Of a stretch of 34,029 bases of DNA, positions 8,936-16,454 are shown piece after piece. The notes beneath the pieces are model-generated. The model was not told the DNA's origin, did no database searches, and saw only the letters and a list, made by a program, of their open reading frames with translations. The stretch is from Pseudomonadota bacterium (GTDB lineage Bacteria > Pseudomonadota > Gammaproteobacteria > Steroidobacterales > Steroidobacteraceae): NCBI GenBank assembly GCA_947453065.1, contig CANGFJ010000008.1:1-34029 (forward strand). Direction: 5' to 3'. The first letter of the stretch is position 1. Each line of letters opens with the position of its first letter. Position numbers and translations under genes: made by a program.

Positions 8936-10191
8936 ACACTGCCACTTTCATCAGCGACTGGGTCGCGCGTCATTTCGCCTCGGAGCAGGCCTTCCTGGCT
9001 GCCATGGTGCGCACGCCCAGCGACAACCCGCCTGGCGACTGCGCTGCGCATGCCGCCGTCGCACAACGGGAACTGGAGGCACTGGGCCTGGCCGTAGAGG
9101 TGTACCCAGTGCCGCAAGCCGAAGTAGCCGCCGCGGGCATGATCTCGGCCACCAACCTGATCGTGCGGGCGAGTTTCGGCACAGGCGGCCCCTGTATCGC
9201 GCTCAATGCCCATGGCGATGTGGTGCCACCCGGTGAGGGCTGGACACAAGACCCCTATGGCGCGGCCATTGTCACCGACCCAGTCCATGGCCCGGTGATG
9301 ATCGGGCGGGGTGTGGCCGTGAGCAAATCCGACTTTGCCACCTACACCTACGCGCTGCTGGCCCTGAATGCGCTGGCTGCCGAAGGTCAGGCCCTGTGCG
9401 GCACCCTGGAATTGCACCTCACCTATGACGAGGAGACCGGCGGGGACATCGGACCTCGCTGGTTGATCGAGCAGGGCCTGACGCACCCGGACCTGGCGAT
9501 CGGCGCAGGGTTTTCCTATGCAGTGACCACGGCCCACAACGGTTGCCTGCACCTGGAAGTGACGGTGCGTGGCCGCGTGGGCCACGCTGCGATGCCGGAG
9601 TCAGGTATTGATGCCCTGGCGGCCACGACCCAGATCCTGGGCGAGCTGTACGCCTCGCGCGAGGCGCTGAAGTCACGGCGCTCACAGGTCAAGGGCATTG
9701 ACCATCCGACGCTCAATGTCGGCCTGATCGACGGCGGCATCAACACCAATGTCGTCCCCGACAAAGTCAGCTTCCGGATCGACCGGCGCATCATTCCCGA
9801 GGAGTCCCCCGAGATTGCTGAGCAGGAACTGCGGGCGCTGATCAACGCGGCCGCTTCGCGCTGCGCCCCTGGCATTCAGGTGGAGATCAGGCGCATCCTG
9901 CTGGCCCTGCCCCTACCGCAGTTGCCGGGCGCTGAACGGTTGACGCAGGCGCTGCAGCGCCACGGTGCCGTCTATTTCGGTACGCCCATTGCCGAGCATG
10001 GCGTACCGCTGTACACGGACGCGCGTCACTACACGGCCGCAGGCATCCCCACCGTGCTCTACGGCGCTGGTCCGCGCACGCTGAAAGAAGCCAATGGTCA
10101 TGGTGCCGATGAATGCCTGCGCCTGGAAGACCTGCGCCATGCGACCGAAACCGTCGCGGCCGCCCTGGCTGAACTGCTCACCGCTTCGTGA
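8932..10191 (+). CDS. M20-family metallohydrolase (ArgE/DapE-like), substrate unknown, possibly a ureide
   Basis: The 419-residue cytoplasmic protein has the full set of M20 di-zinc residues: H94 and D96 in NAHGDVVPP, bridging D134 in GRGVAVSKSD, catalytic and metal acids E167-E168 in TYDEETGGDIG, and H390 in NGHGADE. Dimerisation-domain glycines (GRVGHAAMPE, LIDGGINTNVVPD) are also present. It is distinct from the AllC half of the preceding gene, being closer to the acetylornithine/succinyl-diaminopimelate group. It starts at ATG 8932 inside the preceding stop and overlaps the next gene as GTGA. Position in a ureide operon that lacks ureidoglycolate lyase suggests an amide hydrolase acting late in purine breakdown, but nothing in the sequence fixes the substrate. 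Confidence 0.82.
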   Translation: MNTATFISDWVARHFASEQAFLAAMVRTPSDNPPGDCAAHAAVAQRELEALGLAVEVYPVPQAEVAAAGMISATNLIVRASFGTGGPCIALNAHGDVVPPGEGWTQDPYGAAIVTDPVHGPVMIGRGVAVSKSDFATYTYALLALNALAAEGQALCGTLELHLTYDEETGGDIGPRWLIEQGLTHPDLAIGAGFSYAVTTAHNGCLHLEVTVRGRVGHAAMPESGIDALAATTQILGELYASREALKSRRSQVKGIDHPTLNVGLIDGGINTNVVPDKVSFRIDRRIIPEESPEIAEQELRALINAAASRCAPGIQVEIRRILLALPLPQLPGAERLTQALQRHGAVYFGTPIAEHGVPLYTDARHYTAAGIPTVLYGAGPRTLKEANGHGADECLRLEDLRHATETVAAALAELLTAS

Positions 10192-11324
10192 GCGCCAAGC
10201 GCATTCACCGGCTCGCCCTGATGCTCCTGGTGGCGGGAGTCACCAGCCTCTGCACGCCAGACCTGCGGGCGCAGACGCCACCGGAACGACGGAAGGTCAT
10301 CATCGACCAGGACGCCTTCGGCCCGGGTGGCTCCAACATGCAGGCCATCCTGATGCTGTTGCAGGCACGCGATGTCGACGTGCTGGGTATCACGATCACC
10401 AGTGGCGACGGCTGGCGGGACGAGGAAGTAGACCAGACGTTGCGACTGCTGGAGGTTGCGGGGCGGCCCGATGTCCCCGTTGTTCCCGGGGCAGTGCTGC
10501 CCCTCGTCAACAACCCGGCCCGCAGCAAGGCCTGGGAGGCACTGTATGGCAAGCTCTACTACAAGGGTGCCTGGACCGAACGCTGGCCTGACCAGGGCGT
10601 CACTCGCCGCACGCCCCACCCGGACAACGCGTTCCTGGTGCCACCTTCGCCGGCGGGCACGCCGCACCTCAAGCCCTCCGGAGAGATCGCCGCGAACTTC
10701 CTGCTGCAGGCGGTGCGCAAGTACCCGGGCCAGGTCAGTCTCATTGCCGCCGGGCCACTGACCAACATCGCGCTGGCTGCGCGCCTGGATCCGCAGTTCA
10801 GCAGCCTGGTGAAAGAACTGGTGTTCATGGGCGGCAGCTTCAACCCCAAGACGGCGGACAATGCCTTCGCCGCCGAATATGCGAACGCACCGCGCCGGGA
10901 GTTCAACTTCCGCTGGGACCCGGAAGCCACGTCGGCCGTGCTGCACGAACGCTGGGCGCACATCACGCAGGTTCCGGTAGATCCCACGACCCGCACTCTG
11001 TTTACACCCGCCATGCTTCAGCGCGTGGCCGCGGGCAAAGCGCCCTTCGCGGCCCATATCGGCCAGTTCGGCGAACCCTATCCGATGTGGGACGAACTGG
11101 CGGTAGCCGTCTGGCTGGATCCCACGCTGGTCACCCGCTATGCGCCACTGCTGGTGGATGCAGACACCAGTTTCACAGGTAGTTACGGCAACACGCTGAG
11201 CTGGTCACCCGGTGAAGGCCCTGGCCTGGGAGAGCAACTGGTACACGTCGTGCAAGACATTGATATCAAGCGCTTCGAATCCCTGACCGTAGACCTGCTG
11301 AGCCGACCCGCACCGACCCACTGA
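10188..11324 (+). CDS. Exported nucleoside hydrolase with variant active-site loop
   Basis: Nucleoside hydrolases split nucleosides into base and ribose. This 378-residue protein has a cleavable signal peptide (about residues 1-28, hydrophobic core LALMLLVAGVTSL, cleavage near LRA-Q), so it should act in the periplasm. The N-terminal beta strand and loop read VIIDQDAFGPGGSN (38-50). The first two Asp of the usual DxDxGxDD calcium motif are kept (D40, D42), but the last two are replaced by Pro/Gly. The usual His-Asp near the C-terminus is W301-D302. LLEVAGRPDVPVVPGA and VSLIAAGPLTNIALA are typical of the family. The GTG start at 10188 overlaps the M20 stop as GTGA and gives a good signal peptide. 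Substrate is not certain because of the variant loop. Confidence 0.82.
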   Translation: MSAKRIHRLALMLLVAGVTSLCTPDLRAQTPPERRKVIIDQDAFGPGGSNMQAILMLLQARDVDVLGITITSGDGWRDEEVDQTLRLLEVAGRPDVPVVPGAVLPLVNNPARSKAWEALYGKLYYKGAWTERWPDQGVTRRTPHPDNAFLVPPSPAGTPHLKPSGEIAANFLLQAVRKYPGQVSLIAAGPLTNIALAARLDPQFSSLVKELVFMGGSFNPKTADNAFAAEYANAPRREFNFRWDPEATSAVLHERWAHITQVPVDPTTRTLFTPAMLQRVAAGKAPFAAHIGQFGEPYPMWDELAVAVWLDPTLVTRYAPLLVDADTSFTGSYGNTLSWSPGEGPGLGEQLVHVVQDIDIKRFESLTVDLLSRPAPTH

Positions 11325-11363
11325 CCCGGCCCCTTACAAGAACTGACCGTCGAGGACTTCTTC

Positions 11364-12791
11364 ATGCGTATCCGTCTCGCTTTCCTGGGCTGCCTGCTCG
11401 GCCTTTTCGGGCCCACCCTACCCGCCAGCGCCGCCGACGCCTGGTTCGATGAGGTCAAAGCCACCGCGACACCTGACCAGCTGTATCGCTTCCTGTACGC
11501 GCTTCCGAAGGGCGGCGACCTGCACAACCACCTGACGGGGGCCGTGCGGTCGGAATGGTTCTGGGATTCCGCGATGAACCAGGCCTCGCGCGGTTACGTG
11601 TACTACACCCGCGTTCGCATCGAGAACTGTGCGCCCTACGGCAACAACGAATTCGGTGGCGCCAAGGCGCTGTTGCTGTTCAAGAACATCCAGTCTCCTA
11701 CCTACGCGAAACTCAGTGACTGCAGCAAGTCCGAGTTCAAGCGCCTGCAGGACCTCGACGCGCGCGAGAAACAGGCCTGGCTCAACAGCATGCGCCTGGA
11801 TGAAAGCTATGAAGGGCGAGATGAGTTTTTTGACGCCATCTGGGACCGCATCAACGACCTGCTGCTCAATCCCTACCTGATCTGCGACATCCTCCTGCGC
11901 AACATGGAGGCTTTCGGCAAGGAAGGCCTGGTGTACCTGGAAACCCAGCAGGGCGTGGAAGGGGCCGTCAAGGCAGACGGCACGCCGTATAGCAATGACG
12001 ACGTGGCTACGATCTTCAGGCAGTTCCTCGCCTCCCCACAGGCAAAGGCCACGGGCGTCGAAGTGCGCCTGCAGAACGCACTGCTGCGGTTCACGCCCAA
12101 TGCGGAACAGCGCCTGCGCGAGCTGTATGCCATCACGGACCGCTACCGCGACCTCTATGTCGGCGTGAACATGGTCGGGCGCGAGGACAACGACAAGGGT
12201 TACCCGCTGCGCTTCCTACCGGTGCTGCGCGAGCTGCGGCACAAGTATCCCGACATCAACCTGTCCATTCATGCGGGCGAAGTCGATGAACCCAACTACC
12301 ACATCCGGGACACGCTGCTGCTGGGGGCCCAGCGCATTGGCCATGGCGTCAACCTGATCACCGACCCCGAGACCATGTTGAGGATGCGCAATGGTCCGTA
12401 CATGGTGGAGATCAATCTCATCAGCAATCTGCTGCTGGAGTATGTCAGCGACTATTCGCAGCACCCCTTCCCCGAATACCTGCGGGTCGGCATTCCGGTG
12501 GCCCTGTCGACGGATGACCGGGGCATGTGGGACTCGAACCTGACCGACGAGTTCTATGTGGCCGTGAAGGAGTTCAACCTGTCGTGGCCGGAAATCGTGA
12601 AGCTCGGTCGCAACTCCCTGCAGTATTCCTTCCTGGACGAGCCGACAAAGCAGCGGCTCCTGCGCGAGTATGAGCAGCGCATGACCGCCTTCGCACAGCG
12701 CTTCCAGAAGAAGGGCTGGGCGGGTCTGGCCGATGTAAAGCCCGTGACCTACACCTTCCTCTGCAAGCACTACCAGGTCTGCCAGCCATGA
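11364..12791 (+). CDS. Exported adenosine deaminase-like protein, copy 1
   Basis: The 475-residue amidohydrolase has a signal peptide (residues 1 to about 24, cleavage at ASA-AD) and the adenosine deaminase metal and catalytic motifs. These are H54 and H56 in DLHNHLTG, H303-A-G-E306, the RIGHG motif, and D384-D385 in STDDRGM. The long N-terminal region before and after the first motif and paired Cys (FLCKHYQVC) recall secreted ADA/ADGF-type enzymes rather than the 330-residue cytoplasmic Add. It should convert adenosine (or deoxyadenosine) to inosine in the periplasm. It starts 39 bp after the nucleoside hydrolase, the only real gap in this operon since puuD, with GAGGA about 10 bp upstream. 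Its stop overlaps copy 2 as ATGA. Confidence 0.86.
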   Translation: MRIRLAFLGCLLGLFGPTLPASAADAWFDEVKATATPDQLYRFLYALPKGGDLHNHLTGAVRSEWFWDSAMNQASRGYVYYTRVRIENCAPYGNNEFGGAKALLLFKNIQSPTYAKLSDCSKSEFKRLQDLDAREKQAWLNSMRLDESYEGRDEFFDAIWDRINDLLLNPYLICDILLRNMEAFGKEGLVYLETQQGVEGAVKADGTPYSNDDVATIFRQFLASPQAKATGVEVRLQNALLRFTPNAEQRLRELYAITDRYRDLYVGVNMVGREDNDKGYPLRFLPVLRELRHKYPDINLSIHAGEVDEPNYHIRDTLLLGAQRIGHGVNLITDPETMLRMRNGPYMVEINLISNLLLEYVSDYSQHPFPEYLRVGIPVALSTDDRGMWDSNLTDEFYVAVKEFNLSWPEIVKLGRNSLQYSFLDEPTKQRLLREYEQRMTAFAQRFQKKGWAGLADVKPVTYTFLCKHYQVCQP

Positions 12792-14242
12792 CGATCCGCG
12801 GCCTGTGGCAAGGGGTCGGGCTGGCCGCACTGCTGCTGGCCCCGACCCTGGCGGGCGCAGCGGCCCCTGACGACTGGTTCGAGCAGGTCAAAGCCACGGC
12901 GACGCCACAGCAGCTGTACACCTTCCTGTATGCGCTGCCCAAGGGCGCCGATCTGCACAACCATCTGCCAGGCGCCGATCGTTCGGAGTGGTTGTGGACC
13001 TCCGCGCTTTCGCAGCAGGCGCGCGGCTACACCTACTACACCCGTGTGCGGGTGGCCAACTGCGCCCCTTACGGCCACAACGAGTTCGGGGGCGGCAAGG
13101 CCCTGCTGTTATTCAAGAACCTCCAAGGCAGCCACTACCAGCAGCTCGATGCCTGCCAGCAGTCAGAGTTCAAACGGCTGCAGGACCTGGACCCGCGCGA
13201 AAAACTGGCATGGATGAACAGCCAACGCCTCGATGAGGCCTATGAAGGTCGGGACGAGTTCTTCAACGCGCATTTCGATCGCGTCGATGAGCTCATCCGC
13301 AACCCGTATGTCATCCGGGATGTGCTGCTCACCAATATGGAAGCCTTCGGCCAGGAAGGACTCGTCTACCTGGAGCTGATGCAGTTTGTCACCGGTACCC
13401 TCCGGGCGGATGGCACACCCTTTCCGGCTGACGAGGTGGCGGCGCTGTTCCGCGAGGCGCTGGCCTCGCCGCGCGCACGGGCCACTGGGGTGGAAGTACG
13501 TTTCCTGGATACCGTCCTCCGGTTCGCGCCGAATGCAGAGCAACTCTTGCGTGACAGCTATGCCGTTGTGGACCGCTATCGCGACCTCTATGTGGGCACG
13601 AACCTCGTGGGCCGCGAAGACAACGACAAAGGCTATCCGCTGCGCTTCCTGCCAGTGTTGCGTGAACTGCGCCACCAATACCCGGACATCCACCTGTCGA
13701 TCCACGCCGGCGAAGTGGATGAACCCAACACACACATCCGGGACACCCTGTTGCTGGGTGCCGAGCGCATTGGCCATGGCGTCAACCTCATCAGCGATCC
13801 GGAGGGCATGCGGCTGATGCGCAACGGCCCCTATCTGGTCGAGGTCAACTTGATCAGCAATCTGCTGCTCGAATATGTGGGCGACTACACGCAGCACCCG
13901 TTCGGTGAGTACCTGCGAACCGGAGTGCCGGTAGCCCTGTCGACGGATGATCGGGGCATGTGGGACTCGAACATGAGCGACGAGTACTACGTTGCGGTCA
14001 AGGAGTTCAATCTCTCCTGGCCGGAACTCGTCACCCTCGGGCGCAACTCACTGCGCTACGCCTTCCTTGATGACGCCACCAAGCAACGACTGCTTGCCGG
14101 CTATGACCGCCGCATGGCTGCCTTCGAGCAGCGCTTCCGGCAGCAAGGCTGGGCCAGCCTGTCGGGGACCCAGCCCGAGAGCTATGGCTTCCTCTGCCGA
14201 CACTACCAACTGTGTCAGTGGCCGGGCGTCGTCTCACGATAG
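12788..14242 (+). CDS. Exported adenosine deaminase-like protein, copy 2 (tandem paralogue)
   Basis: The 484-residue protein aligns with copy 1 over its whole length, sharing long identical blocks such as GREDNDKGYPLRFLPVLREL and STDDRGMWDSN. Metal and catalytic residues are intact: H57 and H59 in DLHNHLPG, H306-A-G-E309, RIGHG and TDD. A signal peptide covers residues 1 to about 23 (LAALLLAPTLAGA). The start ATG 12788 lies in the stop of copy 1. The two copies differ most near the first His motif (LTGAVRSEWFW versus LPGADRSEWLW) and in the segment after EGLVYLE (TQQGVEG versus LMQFVTG), which may tune substrate choice. Its 3' end overlaps the convergent NUP-family gene by 28 bp. Confidence 0.86.
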   Translation: MTIRGLWQGVGLAALLLAPTLAGAAAPDDWFEQVKATATPQQLYTFLYALPKGADLHNHLPGADRSEWLWTSALSQQARGYTYYTRVRVANCAPYGHNEFGGGKALLLFKNLQGSHYQQLDACQQSEFKRLQDLDPREKLAWMNSQRLDEAYEGRDEFFNAHFDRVDELIRNPYVIRDVLLTNMEAFGQEGLVYLELMQFVTGTLRADGTPFPADEVAALFREALASPRARATGVEVRFLDTVLRFAPNAEQLLRDSYAVVDRYRDLYVGTNLVGREDNDKGYPLRFLPVLRELRHQYPDIHLSIHAGEVDEPNTHIRDTLLLGAERIGHGVNLISDPEGMRLMRNGPYLVEVNLISNLLLEYVGDYTQHPFGEYLRTGVPVALSTDDRGMWDSNMSDEYYVAVKEFNLSWPELVTLGRNSLRYAFLDDATKQRLLAGYDRRMAAFEQRFRQQGWASLSGTQPESYGFLCRHYQLCQWPGVVSR

Positions 14243-15303
14243 CCCGCCCACCCGCTCAGCAGCGCCTGCACGACGATGTTACCGACGCTGTAGGCCGCCT
14301 CGATGGCGGGACGCCCCCCTTCCGGGTATTCGGCCGTGGTGCTCCAGGCCGTGCTTTGGCCGGGCGGTGCCATCGAATAATTGCTCGCAGTCCGTAACAC
14401 CATGACGCGTTGCAGGTCGGCTTTGCCGACCCGGGAAAGGCGGCGCAGCGCCGTGAGCGTGCCGCTGTCTTCCATGTTGGACATCATGAAATTCGCGTCG
14501 CTGCCAGCCTGCAGCTTCACCCAGTCGTTGGCCCAGGTGTTCAGGTGCAGGCCATGCCAGTACTTGCTGGATGACAGGCTGTCGCCCAGCGTCACAAACG
14601 GCGGGCGCACAGCGTTGGGATAACCCGCGAATTGCTGACGGAATTCAGCCAAGGCCGGCCGGTCTGCCAGGGGATGGTCGCGCGTCAAGGCATAGGCCCA
14701 CTCGGCAAGACCTGCATTCAGCGGGTAATGGATGGTATCCACCGTCCAGCCATTGGCGATGTCGTTGGGTTTCTTCGCCCCCAGCGGCAGCAGGCCGTAG
14801 GGCCAATCCGCGGGAATCTCCCGGGCGTCGATCTCGTAGAGCAGGTCGCCATCCACCACGTGCCTGGCCCAGGCGGCCGTGCCCAGCGACACATCCAGCG
14901 GATCACCGCCAGCGATGCCGGCAATCAGCCAGTAGGCTTTGCTGAGGTCGAAGCGAGGATCCAGGCCCAGCGCCAGGATGGACGTCGTCGCATTGGTGAT
15001 GCCGCCGCCTGTGCAGATCAGCAGCACACCGGCGTCATTCATCCGCAGTTCGTACTCGCCCAGCGGAAATGCAAACGCCCGATCCAGCTTCTGACGTTCG
15101 ACCCACAGCTGCGCCTCTCCGGGTGCGTCACCGCTGAGTTGGCCGTTCTCGAACATCGACACCACGACCACTTTCACGGGAATGGGGCGGGGCGGCACCG
15201 AAACAGACGCGGCCTGCACCATTTCAGCCGCCGACCACAGCAGCAGGACACAGGAAGCGGCCGTCACCCGACACAGGCGGGAGAAGCGGGAATGGCTGGA
15301 CAT
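14215..15303 (-). CDS. Exported NUP-family purine nucleoside protein, copy 1 (nucleoside phosphorylase-like)
   Basis: The family is annotated purine nucleoside permease after a fungal protein, but this 362-residue protein has only an N-terminal signal peptide (about 1-31, cleavage near VQA-AS) and no other membrane segment. Stretches resemble the nucleoside phosphorylase-I fold: WLIAGIAGGDPLDVSLG, then SNMEDSG (E278) and VLRTASNYS (S307-N308), which line up with the MEA and RAISD motifs of MTA/SAH nucleosidase. It is therefore more likely a periplasmic nucleoside-binding or -cleaving protein than a transporter. Start ATG 15303 is chosen because of AAAGGA upstream and the signal peptide; an upstream alternative at 15435 would overrun the divergent promoter region. 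A sigma-54-type promoter precedes it. Confidence 0.8.
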   Translation of the reverse strand: MSSHSRFSRLCRVTAASCVLLLWSAAEMVQAASVSVPPRPIPVKVVVVSMFENGQLSGDAPGEAQLWVERQKLDRAFAFPLGEYELRMNDAGVLLICTGGGITNATTSILALGLDPRFDLSKAYWLIAGIAGGDPLDVSLGTAAWARHVVDGDLLYEIDAREIPADWPYGLLPLGAKKPNDIANGWTVDTIHYPLNAGLAEWAYALTRDHPLADRPALAEFRQQFAGYPNAVRPPFVTLGDSLSSSKYWHGLHLNTWANDWVKLQAGSDANFMMSNMEDSGTLTALRRLSRVGKADLQRVMVLRTASNYSMAPPGQSTAWSTTAEYPEGGRPAIEAAYSVGNIVVQALLSGWAGYRETTPGH

Positions 15304-15368
15304 CAGGACTGATCCTTTCAGGCGGCGTTTTAAGCGAGAGGTTCGCGCGAGGCGCGTCAGTTCAAATC

Positions 15369-15384
15369 TGCAAGAGGCGGGCCA
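15369..15384 (-). promoter_or_regulatory. Sigma-54 promoter for NUP copy 1
   Basis: Read on the - strand, TGGCCCGCCTCTTGCA matches the sigma-54 consensus with one change (A to C) and the required 10-bp GG-to-GC spacing. The predicted start is near 15359, about 55 bp upstream of ATG 15303. Only 5 bp (15385-15389) separate it from the promoter on the other strand. Confidence 0.62.
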
Positions 15385-15389
15385 CAGTC

Positions 15390-15405
15390 TGGCACTGGAC
15401 TTGCA
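15390..15405 (+). promoter_or_regulatory. Sigma-54 promoter for the adenine/adenosine deaminase operon
   Basis: TGGCACTGGACTTGCA matches the sigma-54 consensus TGGCACG-N4-TTGCW, with GG (15391-15392) and GC (15403-15404) separated by exactly 10 bp. The predicted transcript start is near 15416, about 30 bp before the ATG at 15447. This implies activation by a bacterial enhancer-binding protein such as NtrC, which would fit purines as a nitrogen source. Confidence 0.75.
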
Positions 15406-15446
15406 GATTTGCTGCCCTGCCTCCCTTGCGACCACAGGACATCACC

Positions 15447-16454
15447 ATGAGCGGATTCATACAGCGCCTCCCAAAGACTGAGCTGCACGTTCACCTGGAA
15501 GGCACCCTGGAGCCAGACCTGAGCTTTTCACTGGCCCGCAAGAACGGCATCGACCTGCCCTATGCGTCCCCCGAAGCCTTGCTGCAGGCCTATGACTTCC
15601 ATGACCTGCCGTCATTCCTGACGATTTACTACAAGGCCATGAACGTCCTGCAGGACGAATCAGACTTCTATGCACTGACCTGGGCCTACCTGTGCAAGGC
15701 CAAAGAGCAGAACATCGTGTACGCAGAGTTGTTCTTCGACCCCCAGGCGCACACCTCGCGCGGCGTCGCGTTTGACGTGGTGATCCGCGGCATACGCCGG
15801 GCGCAGGAACAGGCTGCCGCGGAACTGGGGGTGGAGACGCAGCTGATCCTGTGTTTCCTGCGTGACTTCAGTGCCGAATCGGCCATGCAGACCCTGGTCG
15901 AGGCCCTGCCCTGGAAGCACTGGCTGGTAGGCGTCGGCTTGGACTCCGACGAAAAAAACAACCCACCGATCAAGTTTTCGGCGGTCTTTGCCCTGGCCAG
16001 GGCTGAAGGCCTGAAGCTGACGATGCACTGCGACGTGAACCAGCTCAACACGCTGGTCCACATTGGCCAGGTGCTGCACGAGATCGGCGTCGATCGCATC
16101 GATCACGGCATCAATGCACTGGAAGATCCGGAGCTGTGCCGCGTGATCGCAGAGCGTGGATTGGGGCTCACCGTCTGCCCCGTCTCTAACCGGTTCTGCG
16201 TGCAGGACCTCACCGCGACGCAGTTGCGCCAAATGCTGCAGCTGGGCATGCGGGCCACGGTCAACTCCGATGACCCGGCCTACTTCCGCGCCTATCTGAA
16301 CGAGAACCTTTTGGCACTGCAGGACGAAGGCGGAATGACTCGGGCCGAGATCGTGCAGCTGGTCCGCAACGGCTTTGAGGTGGCCTGGATCCCGGAGGAA
16401 CGCCGCAGCCACTATCTGCACGCACTCAATCAGTACGTGGCGTCTGCATCATGA
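15447..16454 (+). CDS. Adenosine/adenine deaminase-family protein (cytoplasmic), variant HCDV motif
   Basis: The 335-residue protein lacks a signal peptide. It opens with LPKTELHVHLEGTLEPDLSF (H14, H16) and FFDPQAHTSRG, features shared with the adenine-deaminase branch of the Add family. It retains VDRIDHGINALEDPEL and NSDDPAYF (D275, D276). The usual HAGE motif, whose Glu is the catalytic acid in adenosine deaminase, reads H194-C-D-V197, so the Glu is absent at that place and an Asp lies one residue earlier. It may therefore act on a different aminopurine. I place the start at ATG 15447, about 30 bp after the sigma-54 promoter. Its stop overlaps the next gene as ATGA. Confidence 0.85.
   Translation: MSGFIQRLPKTELHVHLEGTLEPDLSFSLARKNGIDLPYASPEALLQAYDFHDLPSFLTIYYKAMNVLQDESDFYALTWAYLCKAKEQNIVYAELFFDPQAHTSRGVAFDVVIRGIRRAQEQAAAELGVETQLILCFLRDFSAESAMQTLVEALPWKHWLVGVGLDSDEKNNPPIKFSAVFALARAEGLKLTMHCDVNQLNTLVHIGQVLHEIGVDRIDHGINALEDPELCRVIAERGLGLTVCPVSNRFCVQDLTATQLRQMLQLGMRATVNSDDPAYFRAYLNENLLALQDEGGMTRAEIVQLVRNGFEVAWIPEERRSHYLHALNQYVASAS

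Larger units (their letters stand above)
15304..15446. promoter_or_regulatory. Divergent promoter region between NUP copy 1 and the deaminase operon
   Basis: The 143 bp hold two sigma-54-type promoters facing away from each other and a perfect 12-bp inverted repeat (15363-15374 and 15400-15411, CAAATCTGCAAG and its complement, 25 bp apart). No coding capacity was seen. No activator gene is adjacent. Confidence 0.8.

Noticed and set aside
11239-11254. Sigma-54-like TGGTACACGTCGTGCA upstream of the first adenosine deaminase
   Set aside because: Spacing is correct but both elements deviate and the site lies inside the nucleoside hydrolase gene; chance matches of this quality are expected.
15215-15224. 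TGCACCATTT, resembling an NtrC half-site about 200 bp from the deaminase promoter
   Set aside because: No matching second half-site follows, so it does not meet the NtrC consensus.
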